Assembly: GCA_959347315.1 (NCBI GenBank)
Contig: OY365810.1
Span: 26,117,090 to 26,181,089 of the forward strand
Source: Bimastos eiseni
Taxonomy: Eukaryota > Annelida > Clitellata > Crassiclitellata > Lumbricidae
DNA: 64,000 bases
Reading direction: 5' to 3'
The position numbers were made by a program, and so were the translations under genes. Every line of letters starts with the position of its first letter. Positions within the stretch are counted from its first letter, which is position 1. The notes under the pieces are model-generated. The model had not been told where the DNA came from. It saw only the letters and a program-made list of their open reading frames with translations, and did not search any database. This document shows, in pieces, positions 11,101-23,022 of the stretch.

Positions 11101-14100
11101 TATGTTTTCCGTCTTACATTATACCGAAATCTCCTAATTGTCTGCTTCAATTGCAACTGTGTAACGAGGGGCGTCGTCTGAATTGTCACTTCGTGATCAT
11201 CTATTATCATCGTCGTCGTAGTCATTGAGTCGCTGTCATCATTGTTGTCGTAATTGGCGTCGTGTCATCACAATGTTGTCACCGTGGAGCAACGCAAACA
11301 ACCTTCATCGTATTCGTAATCGTAATGTCCAAGCTTCTAATGCACCCCTTGAAAGCCAAGCGCAGGGCACCAGCTTATTCACGAGTGCAGCATCAACGCA
11401 TTGAAATCATTGTTATCATTATCACCGTCCAGCGACATCACCATCAACATGCATTGTCGAGGTCGTCATCATCATCATCGTCATTGTCGTCGTCATCATC
11501 ATCATCGTCATTGTCGTCGTCATCATCATTATCGTCATTGTCGTCGTCATCGTCATCGTCATCATCGTTATCATCATCAACAGCAGCGTCTTAAGCGTTG
11601 ACAGCAGATAATCAGCGGCTCCAGTCACCATCACCGTCATCCTCATGATCATCGCGATCATCGTAATCATAATCGTCATCATCACCGTGAAGCTCCTGTC
11701 ATCAACTGTACTTAACTCTAATTCTTCCACGCTCCTCTCCATCGACTTAATCTTTTTCAATTCTCCGGAGACTCCATCATTTATTTGACGACGACAGTCG
11801 CTTCCGATACACGCAGCATCCACGCTGCTGCTGCTGCTGCTGCTGCTACCCCTCCCTTCTTGATCCTTCCGATCCCCTCAGCGTCGCTGTCAACAACGGC
11901 ACCAGCAGCATCTGCCGACATCGACATTCGGTGCAGACGTACTTACACGCATGCGCAAGACGTTCACGTCAATTAAACGCCGCCATTCATATTTATGTTC
12001 TGTATGTATTATGTGGACTTAACTCATGCCTATGTATGTATATGCATATATATATATGTATATATATATGTATATATATGTATATATATTATATGCATAT
12101 CGTTATCGACTCACGCACGGACATACACGCATATTTAGTCCAATGCACACATACTTAGCATTCGAGTTTGCCATTTCTATCAATACGTCTTTGTTTTTCT
12201 TTTACTCAGTCTCCGTCTTTCGATGGCTATCTATTCGTCTGCCTATGTGCGTCTATGCGTTCCTCTTTGTCTATCAATCTATGTAAACACGTTTAAAGTT
12301 TCAAACAAGCCGCGAATCGTCGATATCGAGGATGACAAGAGCAGCTACTTCCGTTTGATGTTCCTCCTAAGTCTAATTTCTCAAAGACAGACACTGAGGC
12401 AGACGGACAAACAGTCACTGTGACATGCTCACAGAAAGACAACGAGGCAGAGACCCAGACGTAAGCAGACTTGGGTCAATTTTTCCCTCTCTCTGGAATG
12501 CCCTCTCTCCTTCTATCCGACAATCCCTCTATTTCTTTCGCTTTTCTCATACGCTGATTCATCGCGTGGGGCCTTTCGCACTGGTAGCGCTTATGAAGGG
12601 TTCACCCTACTAGGATAGCTGTACAAATGCTCCGATATCATACAAACGGTGCACACATAAGTGTCAGACGTTAGATCCTAGATGACACGATTGAACAATA
12701 GCAAAGAATGACGAAGATATGATAGAAGAAGATTTAGAGTTGGACCAGCAGAAAATTTTATACAATCCGATCTTTGTCTTTTTTGCTTTTGCTCAAACGG
12801 CCATCTAGTTTGTAAACGTTTTTGTGCGTGATAGAATTACTAGTTTTTATTACCTTATTTTTCTCTATAATTTTTGCAAAAATGTAATGGTTCGCCATTA
12901 GTCAGACTTCATGCAATATTCAATAGGATTATTATCAAAGTTTCCCTTCGTTTCGTGGCTTAATAAATCAATAAATCTTTCTTGTGAGGTTCGTGTTCAA
13001 TATCGTCACAGCTAACCACTTTTTCTTCTTCATCTCCCAGACTTTGTACCATGGTCCTCTGCAGGTGATGCCTTACTAATTCACTGCATTTCAAGTTTAT
13101 TAAGCGTAACAATTTCGATCACATGCCACATAACTAAGCCTACAATTACAAAATTACAATTGCAATGGCGGTTCCTAGTTCGTATTAGTCATAATGTGTC
13201 TGATGCAATGTTTGTTTGATGTGGCTGATGTGATGTGTGTCTGATGCAATATTTGTCTGATGTGACTTATGTGATGTGATGTGACAATGTACGCTTTGTT
13301 ACCGGCGAGAATGGAATACCAATAGTCATTGCGAATATAAAAATACAACACGGAAGTCAAAACAACATTTAATGACGAGAGTTTGAATACCACACATCGA
13401 ATGCTGGGAGAAATAATTAAACCTATTTTGAACTTTAGACAACAATATACAATACAATGCAGCTGCGATCGATATTGATCTCCAATCAAAGTGCATGATC
13501 GCATATACGACCTAACGACAGAGGGAGGCATTCATAGCTTCACGCACTGAGTAATTGAGATTGAAGGCCTTGATCGATGCCACTACACAATGACCCTCTC
13601 AGTGCAGACTTGAACCAGAAGTCTCCGCGTTACAATCCCAGCCATCCACTCATCCACCCATCCAATCAATCAACCAAGCAATCAATCAATCAACCATCCA
13701 ATCAATCAATCAATCAATCAATAAAACACATGTTGTGTACATGTGAGTGAACATAATAAGAAGCGTCGTATACTTACGGAGGCATGAAAATAGAGTTTGG
13801 CATGAATGTACTTTAGTTTCTGGCTTCTGCTGTCGCTGACTACATGATAATGGTCGAGATCGTTCGAGTATAAGACAAATCTTGTGATGACTTTGAGCTG
13901 CCTCAGATGATAATAGCAGTAGCGGGTGAGATAATTGATGTGTTCGGAGAAGGCAAGAGTGCTGTCAAGGAGCAGTCCCAGGTCACGGACACTGGACGAA
14001 ATGGTTAAACATGAAGCTAGTTGAGAAGGTTGAAGCTTAAGGAGTTGCTGATGGGTATAAGAAATCAGATCAATTGAATCTTAACAGATTTATAGAGTGC

Positions 14101-17100
14101 CGGTTTGAGGGCATCAAACATTGCATCAGACACACATCACACAAGACACACATCACATCAGACATATATTGTATCAGACACATATTGTATCAAGCACACA
14201 TCACACCATACACGCATCACACAAGACACACATCACATCTGACACACATAACATAAGGCATATATTGTATGAGACACACATCGCATCAGATATGAGCAGA
14301 TGAACAGATGCTACGTTATTTCTCAGGCGATACTGTTTTCTTGGAGTGAATTCGACCATCAGCGATTAATATTTTGTAAACAATGCTGGACCCTCGAGTA
14401 TCAAAGACGGCGGCGGATCCACAGTCAAGCGTCTGCATGAAGTCTCAAGACAGGATCAACCGATAACAATTTACATATACATTGTATATAGGAGGTCAGT
14501 GTTGTGTGTATCTTGGGCCTCCTGAGGATTGTGATGCTCCAGTGCAGCTGTAGCATCGTCGACCACCTGTGCCCTGGTCCTGCAGCTGAACTAACCAGTC
14601 GGACGGGTATTTAAAAAGAGCGATGTCGATCCTGAGGCAGAAGAATAACAGAAGCATAATTTCTTTTGATAACTGATGATTAATTACTGGGCATTGATCG
14701 ACGGTTTCAGCTGCAAATGCTCTAGTCTTACCCTTGTGCTCGATACTCTGAAAGCTACGAATGCAAATCGATGCAGCTGGGGGTAAACTGAAGAAAGTGA
14801 AATGTAATGAAAATAATAAGAAATTTCTCGGAGCCATACGGAACTGATTCAGGAGACCATCTTACTTATCGGCATATACCTGCAAGAACCATGTTGTTGG
14901 GTCAGCTATACGGTGACAAGCCAGATCCATGTCAAAAATTGACAGTCCATTTGCTTCTGTTGTCGATCAAGCATGACGGACGGTTGTTGGACATAACCGT
15001 TTGAAGGCTTTCTAATTGCCATTAAGTATGCATGAAATTTAAAGAGAAATTAAGAAATAAAGCCGCAGAGCATAATCGGATATGTTAATCATCTGAACAA
15101 AATGACAATTTTAGAGTTGATTCTGCAAATGGCTGACTTACATAGATCCTACCAAGGCGAATAAAAATGGCCATTCACAACTTCCGCTTGTTATAAAGTT
15201 CAAATGTCGGCGTTAGTAGAGGCCCCATATTATAGAACTTCAACTGAAATTATAGACGACACGTGCGTGACAATCCATAGGACAGTGCTGTTGCAATTGT
15301 TGGTCTTTTACCGTGAAACCTTCAAACTAATCTTCCTGCTGTATGGGATCTTAACGGTTCACACAAACCTGCGTGCTGCAAAGTTAAGGTCTCTAACTGC
15401 CAAAACTAATAATCGTACTGCATTAGGGTCACAAATGTAAAAGGCACGAATATTGTAACTTTCGATCATAAGCCAGTCTTCGGCGATAATTTCACATCAT
15501 AAGCTCCTCATGAAGTCTCGATCGATTCCTGCGCTAAGTATAATCTTGCTGTTAGGCCTACATCATAAATAATTGATGATTGAAGCAATTAAAGTTAATT
15601 TGCTAGCAGTAAGCCTATTTATTTGGCATGTTTGAATTCATACCTTCTTTAATACTGCCATTCATTTCAACCTAGGCATTGATACTGCTGCTCCATCTAA
15701 GAACCTTTCACATACAATCATCACTTGCCACACAGATATTAAAACTAACTATTGATTCAGAAATCAGTGCTTTGAACAGTAGTTACGACTGTAAATCTAC
15801 TGTATATCAGCATTGCGATTTGGTGATCGAATCGCTCATGTACAAATGGTTGTTGTTGTTTTCTAGGGCATCATGCGAGCCAATGACCTAGACTGCGATG
15901 GATCGCTGAACTTCGAAGAATTCCTACAGGCCATGCCAGCCAATACGCAGGCAATTAGCGAAGAGGAACACAGGTGTGTATGTGCGCGCGTGTGTGTACA
16001 TGTGTGTGTTGTTAAAAATTAGCATATTAAAAACGCATCTGTTAGATGCGTTTTTAATATGCCTTTCATGTAAAGGCTTGTTGCTTTAGAAGGTAGATCA
16101 AAGCGCAGCTATAGCGCACGTAGATAATAGGCTGGTGCCGAGCGCTTTTTCTCGATTAATGCAAGTCTTAAGTATACGATTTCGATAATTGTAATTATTA
16201 GCCTATGACTACGAATATGCAGTCGGATTGCGCCATAACATAAACTATCTTTTAGATATAGAACGTGTATTTTTCCTCGGATCTGACACAAAGGCCTAAG
16301 TTACTTAAATCTAGTGCAATCGAGAATGTCTTTAGCAGAGCTTCAGCGATCTGCTATAGGTAGGCCTATCGGTCTCTTGAAGAAGAACTTTCACCTATTT
16401 GCTCACTAGCGAAATGTATCTTTCTAAGGGAGAGCTGAGCGAAATATCGCTTGTTACACATAAGTTTAATATTCATCCAAGTGGCAACTTTAATTAATGA
16501 TGCGGCACTTTCAGTTCTGCGGCTGTGGATTTCTTTGTTCAGAATAAGCAAGTGTACTTTGCGACACGTAGGCCTGTCCGCAATTCGCATTGTGATCTAG
16601 GCGATGGAAATGCCCAGATGCATATTCTACATCTAATGACAAATATATAGATTTAGTTCATAATGGCAAGGCAATTAGGGAAGTGTAAGTAAAACTAAGT
16701 TTTAAGTAAGGCAAAGGTAAGATAATATTAGCTTAGCGAATAGCTACTACAAAGCGCGCCGTTCTGTTGAGATGGGTCTAACTCTTTGGTGATAGATGAA
16801 TATGAGATTTAAATCACTTTTTTTCAGTGCAACTATTGATGGGCAATCTCTCCTCCGTACGACAACCAATGGCACCACTGATGACTTATTCTTTAATATC
16901 AATGCATATGCAAGAACGAATATATAGATACTAAAGCATAACGGAACGCCTCTGAGTAGATCTCTTTAAGGGTGCTATGTTATGTCTTGTTACTTGATTG
17001 ATTGATTAACTGATTGGTTGGTTAGTTAGCTAGTTGATTGATTGACTGATTGACTGACTGATTGATTGGCTGGTTGGCTTGTTAATTCCTTGCTTGATTG

Positions 17101-18752
17101 ATTAATTGATTGGCTGACTATATATGCGTTTGATTCACTGACTGAGTGACTGATTGGCTAATTGACTGATTGCCTGATTGACTGCTTGACTAATTGATTG
17201 ATTGACTGATTGATTGGCCGGAAGTTCAGAACATGCAGGTAGAGGCTATAAATACAGGTTGCTTTCTTAACTCGATGCAATATTTCCAGTTAAAAGGACT
17301 GCGTTTATTCACCAAATATAACGCATATAATGCCCATTTTACCATGCTCAGCCCTGCACCGAGTTATCATATTGTCGCATGAACGATAGCAAAATATGAC
17401 AAATAAGTCAATTAACTGTATGTAATAAAACTTAATTTAATTAAATAAAGGTAATTCATTTCTCTAGTGGTCATGAATACTGTCACGCGAACGACAGCTA
17501 AATGTGACCGTGTATTGGACTTGAGTAAATGCACAGAAATGTTAGGGCGATTTAATAAATATTTCGAGTAGTAATGAATTCTGCTGTTATGCTGAATGGA
17601 AGGATGGCTGAGATTAGGCGCAAATTCGGTGAGTTCGATCAGGATGGAAGTGGATCAGTGTCTGCGGCCGAGGCTCATCAGATCCTGGAGAAAGAGTTGG
17701 CCTTCACCTCGGCCCAGTCGGCGGAACTGGTGGCTCGCTACGATCAGAACGGAGACGGGCAGCTCAGCTTCGAAGAGTTCGTCACCTTCTACAGCAAGGT
17801 CAAGGCAAGGCGAGTAAAGCTCAAGGTCAAGAGTACTGAGAACCATTTGACTACACTTGACTGTAGGCCTACGACACTCGACTACATTAGGCTACCTATA
17901 ACTATAAGCTCTATTTTTAATGAAGTAACGTAAACCGCAATTGACGACCATTACTCCAAGCAACTTTCAAGAGCTGCAAGGTGTTTAGTTGAATCAATGA
18001 CAACAGTCGAAATGTATGTATGTTAATTAAACCTGAATTGACACACATTTGGAATGAGAAGCGATGGAAGCGGGATGGCATTCTAAACCCTATGCCCTGT
18101 GCATTTTATAAATGATAACCTAATGTTCGTCCTCGCACAAGGGACGAACATTATTTTTTATGAATAATTTGAATATAGGCTAGTTATGTTTGTGTGTAAC
18201 TGAATCTCTATATTGTGCCTTTTAAACTTAAAGTACTGCAGATATATATATCTGACTATCCAAGATAGTCTATCTTACATTTCAAAATCCTTAATCGTGT
18301 GACATTATATTATTGCACGGGAAACTTGGATCGTGTCAACAGCGTTACACCTATAGGCTCTAAGCCTCATCTTTTCGTTTTCGGAAGTTTCGCTTTACTT
18401 TAGAGGCCTACACAGATTGGTTAGATTGGAAGACTTATTACGCGTGGATTACTGGTTCGATTCTCGTCCAAGGTGGCTAGTGTGTTGGAACCGTGAGCAA
18501 GTGGGCACAGTTACTCTGCAATACAATTGCATCTGGATTACTTTATATTACAGAGCTGACAAAATCCAGAAGATGTTCCATGAGTTTGACAAGGACAACA
18601 GTGGATCGATCTCGACGGACGAAGCCAAACTGATGCTCAGTCGGTTTGGTATCTCGGACGCTGACATCGAGGCCCTCATCGAAAAGTACGACGCCAACAA
18701 AGATGGAGAACTGCAGTACAGCGAGTTCGTCGCATTCCTCATGCACGCCTAG
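8028..18752 (+). CDS. Six-EF-hand calcium-binding protein (four exons)
   Basis: Spliced from 8028-8189, 15867-15973, 17603-17809 and 18554-18752, this gives 224 residues. All six 12-residue loops are canonical (Asp at 1, Gly at 6, a hydrophobic residue at 8, Glu at 12): residues 25-36 (DLNGDGSISTKE), 61-72 (DLDCDGSLNFEE), 102-113 (DQDGSGSVSAAE), 137-148 (DQNGDGQLSFEE), 171-182 (DKDNSGSISTDE) and 205-216 (DANKDGELQYSE). The first pair resembles calmodulin, starting with QLSEEE. No signal peptide or membrane segment is seen, so a cytosolic Ca2+ sensor or buffer is likely (inference). Six hands are also found in calbindin/secretagogin, but the sequence looks more like tandem calmodulin-like pairs. 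The start at 8028 has G at -3 and G at +4; an in-frame ATG at 7962 is the alternative. Confidence 0.85.
8199..8805. repeat. Tandemly duplicated ~90-bp segment
   Basis: The segment 8199-8292, with core 'cacctatggcatccgggctt', recurs at 8716-8805 with scattered differences and shares 'cagaacgtctctgcct' at its end. The second copy is separated from the first by the hAT-like element at 8301-8715, so the duplication appears to predate that insertion. Confidence 0.75.
8301..8715. mobile_element. Non-autonomous hAT-like element (MITE)
   Basis: The left end TAAGGCTGTCAA is matched by the inverted right end TAAGACTGTCAA. The flanks carry an 8-bp target-site duplication with one mismatch, CTGCTGAT at 8293-8300 and CTGTTGAT at 8716-8723. 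Eight-bp duplications and a TGTCAACGGGTACCC-type end are usual for hAT elements. Inside are three degenerate tandem units of about 105 bp (from about 8343, 8449 and 8554), each with CCCGGG-type palindromes. There is no transposase. It lies in intron 1 of the EF-hand gene. Confidence 0.75.
8806..9899. other. EF-hand gene intron 1, no gene seen
   Basis: No coding similarity. A hairpin at 9372-9403 has 11-bp arms CAGCCTGAGTG and CACTCAGGCTG with a 10-nt loop. A short TATTG-type run lies near 9443-9460. Confidence 0.45.
9900..10740 (-). mobile_element. Decayed LINE (CR1-like) fragment
   Basis: The - strand translation near 10330-10130 reads TKLKILGVTVVEKLTLSEH, resembling the 'LGVxxxxxLSxxxH' block near the end of CR1-type reverse transcriptases, with stops and frameshifts after it. 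The segment ends at 9905-9960 in 'gatatagcgccccttcaagg' and an ATCA/ATTG repeat. The same tail recurs at 55325-55370 and, on the other strand, at 16950-17000. It is inactive. Confidence 0.55.
10741..11185. other. EF-hand gene intron 1, no gene seen
   Basis: Unique-looking, moderately AT-rich DNA without exon-like borders or known repeats. Confidence 0.4.
11186..11690 (+). repeat. CAT/CGT trinucleotide tract
   Basis: Long imperfect (CAT)n/(CGT)n runs give Ser-, His- or Met-rich frames on both strands. A segment at 11353-11386 matches one arm of the foldback element at 40028-40140. Confidence 0.8.
11827..11848 (+). repeat. (CTG)n microsatellite
   Basis: About seven perfect CTG units, in intron 1 of the EF-hand gene. 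Confidence 0.85.
11849..13185. other. EF-hand gene intron 1, no gene seen
   Basis: Holds a TA/TATATG microsatellite at about 12040-12100 and otherwise no recognised element or gene. Confidence 0.45.
13186..14295. repeat. Large inverted repeat of a TCTGATGTG-type minisatellite
   Basis: The array at 13190-13280 (units such as 'tgtgtctgatgcaat') reappears inverted at 14115-14290 (units such as 'acacatcacatcagaca'). The arms flank about 830 bp that includes an ATCA array at 13650-13722 and a LINE fragment. Confidence 0.7.
13790..14090 (-). mobile_element. LINE (CR1-like) reverse-transcriptase fragment
   Basis: The - strand translation reads SSSVRDLGLLLDSTLAFSEH then INYLTRYCYYHLRQLKVI. This matches the 'VRDLGVxLDSxLSFxxHI...RxCxxHLRQLR' signature of CR1-clade LINE proteins. 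It stays open for about 90 codons but lacks both ends. Confidence 0.75.
14296..15866. other. EF-hand gene intron 1, 3' part
   Basis: No gene or obvious repeat recognised. It ends in the acceptor 'tgttgttttctag' at 15866. Confidence 0.45.
15867..15973 (+). CDS. EF-hand gene, exon 2
   Basis: 107 nt, GIMRANDLDCDG to ISEEEHR, with EF-hand 2. The acceptor is ttctag and the donor is CACAG followed by gtgtgt. The exon leaves two bases (AG) that join G of exon 3 to give Arg90. Note that exon 1 ends right after helix F of hand 1, so this exon carries only the second half of the first EF pair. Confidence 0.85.
16022..16062. repeat. Perfect 19-bp hairpin
   Basis: GCATATTAAAAACGCATCT (16022-16040), loop GTT, then its exact inverted complement (16044-16062). 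It lies 49 bp after exon 2 of the EF-hand gene, inside intron 2. Confidence 0.9.
16063..17602. other. EF-hand gene intron 2
   Basis: No gene. From about 16950 to 17215 it carries a retroposon tail: 'cctctgagtagat...aagggtgctat', which is the inverted counterpart of the tail at 9905-9960. A degenerate (TTGA)n array then runs to 17215. Confidence 0.55.
17603..17809 (+). CDS. EF-hand gene, exon 3
   Basis: 207 nt, from (R)MAEIRRKFGEFD to SKVKA(R), with EF-hands 3 and 4. The acceptor is gaatggaag with a weak pyrimidine tract. The only donor that keeps phase with exon 4 is AAG followed by gcgagt at 17810, i.e. a GC-AG intron. GT donors nearby (17799, 17813) leave phase 0 and do not fit the frame of exon 4. 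Confidence 0.75.
18119..18152. repeat. Short hairpin
   Basis: The 11-bp arms TAATGTTCGTC and GACGAACATTA are separated by about 11 nt, in intron 3 of the EF-hand gene. Confidence 0.7.
18554..18752 (+). CDS. EF-hand gene, exon 4 (terminal)
   Basis: 199 nt ending in TAG at 18750-18752, from ADKIQKMFHEFDKD to EFVAFLMHA, with EF-hands 5 and 6. The acceptor is tatattacag. It needs two bases from exon 3, which the GC donor supplies, giving Arg159. The C-terminus is short, as in calmodulin-type proteins. Confidence 0.85.
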
Positions 18753-19438
18753 GATACGAGAGAGGGATAGACGAAGCCGATGAAGACAAAGAAAGAGTTC
18801 ATTTCCCCTTATTAGCTTAACTGGATTTTACAGAAGTCTTAACGATTCGATTGTTTTTATGGGATTCGCTTATTTATTTCTAGCCTCTTAGTTCAGGTTT
18901 AATTTCCGCTATTTGTAGTTTGCACTGACGGCATCTTCTTACTTTTCTAGCGCATTTCGCGATGTTTCACCGACGCTTCTACTTTTAACCTTTAACGACC
19001 AGCTGCATATGTTTTCCCATACATTTTAGTACACGCTATTCGTTAAAGGTAAAGATCCTCGCTTGCAAACACTCCGTACATTCGAAACTTCAGCGAACGT
19101 GAAGTCGGAGTTGATCTATACTGCTGACATTTAGTTGATTAGGTCTATAATGGCCGATTAATGCGACCATATCGTTCTACTTTCGACTTTATGAGACTTT
19201 AACGACTACTCTGTGATTTTAAACTTTGCACATTACGCTTTCAAAATAAGAAAAATCGCTTCAATTAATTGAACACACACACACACACGCATACACACGC
19301 ACGCACGCATATATATATATATCATAATTGCTGTAGTGTAGTTGTAAATGTAATATGAATTCTTTTTACACATCACGCGTGATATAAGCTTATCCTACTG
19401 CGGTTTCTTGTTCAGAAGCTGAGTGGGATGAAGCGCAG
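18753..19438. other. 3' flank of the EF-hand gene
   Basis: Probably 3' UTR and spacer. I could not fix a polyadenylation site. A (CA)n then (TA)n microsatellite lies at about 19273-19322. Confidence 0.4.
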
Positions 19439-19690
19439 AGATACAATACAATACAATACAATACAATATAACTGTTATGTGATATCGCCCTTCTTACAGT
19501 TTAGTTCAGAAGAGCATACACACGCCTCGAGGGCGCATCTGCAGTTGTACTGCAGAGCAATTGTTTGCGAAGGACTTGCTCAAGGTCCCTACACAGTGAT
19601 TGGCGCCTCGGACGAGGGTCGAACCCGATCCCTCAGTGTCAGCTACGTTACGGGCCTACCGCTCGAACCAATCAGCCACCGTGCCACACA
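19439..19690 (-). mobile_element. tRNA-derived SINE
   Basis: Read on the - strand it begins 'ggcacggtggctgattgg' (A-box-like, about 19666-19684). It has 'gggttcgaccct' (B box, 19615-19626) at tRNA-like spacing, continues with an unrelated body and ends in (TATTG)n at 19439-19469. This is the structure of a tRNA SINE. It is about 700 bp downstream of the EF-hand gene. Confidence 0.8.
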
Positions 19691-22600
19691 GAGATGACCT
19701 AGACCCTTAATTAGAACCTAGGGGAGCAGCCATTGCAGCCAAAGTGTACGACTGCTTATTATCCGTCACTCGTCTAAACAAACACCATATGCAGTTAAAC
19801 CAAGAATTACATCGAATAATATTCCCTCACACGCCGTTCCTAGCCAAAGATAACTGTAGCTTTATTTTCAGAGTACTATTTAAAAACGCGTCATGAGATA
19901 ATCTTCCCTCCAATTATGAACTCAATTTTAACAGTCAGCCGTTAGCCATTAACGCCAGTTGCCTATCAATTAACATACCGACGGGATAATGCAGCAAGTT
20001 GCGTCGACGTCAGATTGATTTATTAGCGAGTATGTGAAATTGATTGACTGACCTGTTGCGCAAAGGCGGAACAGCATCGTACCAATCTACCAGAAACAGG
20101 TATTCGAAGGGAACGAGGAAACAGGAAGGCGAACCGGAGAATACAAAGATGTAGAAGTCTCTTAATGTTATCAATCTTTCTGAGTTTCTTCCCACATCAT
20201 TTTCCGTCCATTAAATAGCCTTCTACTCTCAGGATTCGCTGATTCCGAGCGCTACTGAATGTTCATAGATGCGAGCTGTATAATTTACAATGCAATCATC
20301 CAACTAATGATAACTGGAATGATATCAGAAATGGAAATGTCTCTCCATCTGAGCAAATGGGAAAGTATGGATGGCCACATAACCTTATATATCTGCTCCG
20401 CGTTGTTCTCTGCACTGGCTTTCTATAAGCTCAGAGAGAAGAAAACTTGGAAGAGGTGGATGCTTTGATGGGTCTGCTTCGTAACTGCGCTGCACTCATT
20501 TAGGACGTCAGAATATCCCAGTGAAACACGTCACTTAATCATGGATGCTAATAATGTTTGTGGTCACTACAAATGTCGAAATAGTTGGCATTTATTATTT
20601 AGCTTATTTGGTCGATTATCTTAATCATCGTACTGATAAGGCCTATATACTATAAAAGTCAACACTTGAAAAGTCACCAGCATTATGGGAAAAAGGTCTG
20701 ATAGTATAAACTGAAATTTTTATTAGAAGTAGGCCTAGATCGATTGTCAAGACCGAAACTTAGCCTGTAACTAGCTGCGAAACTTTTGACAGAATGGTGG
20801 TATTAAGGTCCAAAAGAAAAATGAAAAAAACATGTAGATTAAATCATGCATTAGCGCTTTGAAAAGCTTTAAATGAAATCTATTTCATAAGTTCATTTCA
20901 AAAGTTCGAGCTTAAACATCGCAGACGTGATTTACACAACTTAAAATGAAAGGCAGGAAACGGTTTCGATATAAAAAAATGAAGCAGTATTTTAAAACCT
21001 GTCAAGGGCAAAGACCTACTTTCTGACAATATTTTTTGGGTCTATATTACTCTACAATCGAGCCAGCGTATAAACTGTCTTACAGTCTTTCTTGCAACAC
21101 GCATGTAACAGTTGCAGATAGAGGTGGCGATTTTTTAAGACAGGTGGGGAACACCCAATGAGAGAGGCCAGAAATGTGGGGGACACATGTATAAAATTAA
21201 AGCTACACTGTAAACGGTAGGGGGACTTTTCCCCCTCGTGACCTCCTGGGATCGCCGCCACTAGTTGCCGAAATGAGTAAACTAAATGTATGCAAGTAAA
21301 CTAACGACAGAGCAATCCAACATCCAAAAATGTTGGAACAAATAAGAAAAGTATTTCGAAATTTACACACTCAAAGCATTTATACACATTCAAACGAATT
21401 AACATAGAACAAGATGTCAAGCACGCAATTCTCAAAATTTAATTTCACAAAATATTAAGATGGTCAAGTGCTTATTACTTTGGCCAAAAACAATAATTTC
21501 TCTGTTTCAACGCACTTAACTCAGATTACTAAAATTTGAACTTGTAGGCCCTAATTCTTCTTTAAAAGATTCCTGGCAGATTCTTGAGCATTGCAGCCAA
21601 CCCCTATGCAACTGCAGTCACATTTTTAATGTTTTCCCTGGACGTTTACTGCGGAGGCCAATAAAATAAAATGATGTCATTTTACTGAATAGACTGCACG
21701 AAGCTGTGTATGTGACCTCTGCCAGCAGACCAGTTTTATGGCTTTGTTTATCAACCGATCAACCGCCACAAATCGATCTGGACGCAACAGAACATTCACA
21801 CTAGCGAGTTCAGCAATAGTATTGCAATAATGTTACATAATTAAAGCTCAATTATTTACATCATATGTAAGCGTGTTCCCATCCATATGTTTCTTTATCT
21901 GTATGTATGTATGCTTTGCATGTATGCCTGGCATTGCATGTACGTTTGAATGTTCGCATGCACGTCCACGTGTATGCATGGGCCTACTACAGCATACACG
22001 CGCCTACCTCCACTACGGCCCCCCTCCAGGCTCTGCATTCACAAATTAAGACCCATAGCACACGATCTAATAATCCCACCCAAAGAAAACTCTCCTCTAA
22101 TTTATATTGGATGGCGTCGATATCATCCAGAAGCTCTCAGGTCTCTTCCGTTCTCTGCATTTTGACCGTCAGGCCAGGCATAACACCGTCAGCAACCTCA
22201 GGCCTTAACAGAGGAGCTACATCATCGAGAAAGTAATAATTGTAACAATACTAGCATAGATAAATAATAGCATTAGCGATAGTAACACAAATAAAGTTTA
22301 TTTAGCATATAATACCGTAGTAATAGTGATGATAATAACAACAGCAATAGTTAATGTAACTATAATATAAATACTAGTAATAAAATATCAATGGTAATAG
22401 TAATAGCCTAGTAAGCGTCGTCTATCTTGAAATAATGAACATAGAACTTATAATAGTTAAAAAATCGTGAAGTATTGTTCACTGAAATTGTCGAGTGCCA
22501 TTGTAATTAATATATCTAACAGACTTTGATACTATTAGCAAAGATATAATAATATCGATTTATGCAATCAGTGTTACTATAATAGGCCTACTAGTATAAT

Positions 22601-22725
22601 ATAGACTTGTGATCATCAACGTTATCGTTTCATGAAATTAGACACTTTGAGATGGTTTACCCTTGTAAGTCACTTGGTGAATGCACGGGTTTAATATGAG
22701 TGAAAACAAAGAGCATAGAGCATGC
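19691..22725. other. Intergenic, no gene seen
   Basis: Short chance frames only. A 40-bp piece at 20971-21011, with core 'tattttaaaacctgtcaagg', is repeated at 23808-23849. The rest looks unique and AT-rich. Confidence 0.5.
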
Positions 22726-22726
22726 T

Positions 22727-22884
22727 CTCCCTCTATCTCTCTCTCCCTCTTTCTCTCTCTCTCTCTTTCTCTCTTTCTCTCTTGCTCTCTCTCTCCCTCC
22801 GCCTCTCTCTCTGTCCCTCTCTGTCTCTCTCTCTCTTGCTCTCGCTCTGTCTCTGTCTCTTTCTCTCTCCCCCTCTCTCTCTCT
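22727..22884 (+). repeat. (TC)n tract
   Basis: Imperfect CT dinucleotide array. The Ser/Leu and Arg/Glu frames on the two strands are repeat products. Confidence 0.9.
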
Positions 22885-23022
22885 AAGATGATGCTCAACT
22901 GACGTTCAATTGATGATCAGGAATCCTCAACACGCTTCCTCAATGCTTCTATGATCCTACTTACCTCCTGTCAGAAGATGAACCCGAAATTCAAGGCGTG
23001 CCTGACATGAAACAGTCTTGGT

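Noticed and set aside
13790..14290. Regular direct repeats near 14120-14290 as a CRISPR array
   Set aside because: Units are about 10-20 bp, degenerate, without unique spacers, and the window is eukaryotic.
19600..19690. A functional tRNA gene
   Set aside because: The A and B boxes are present, but the body does not close into an acceptor stem and it is followed by a SINE body and TATTG tail.
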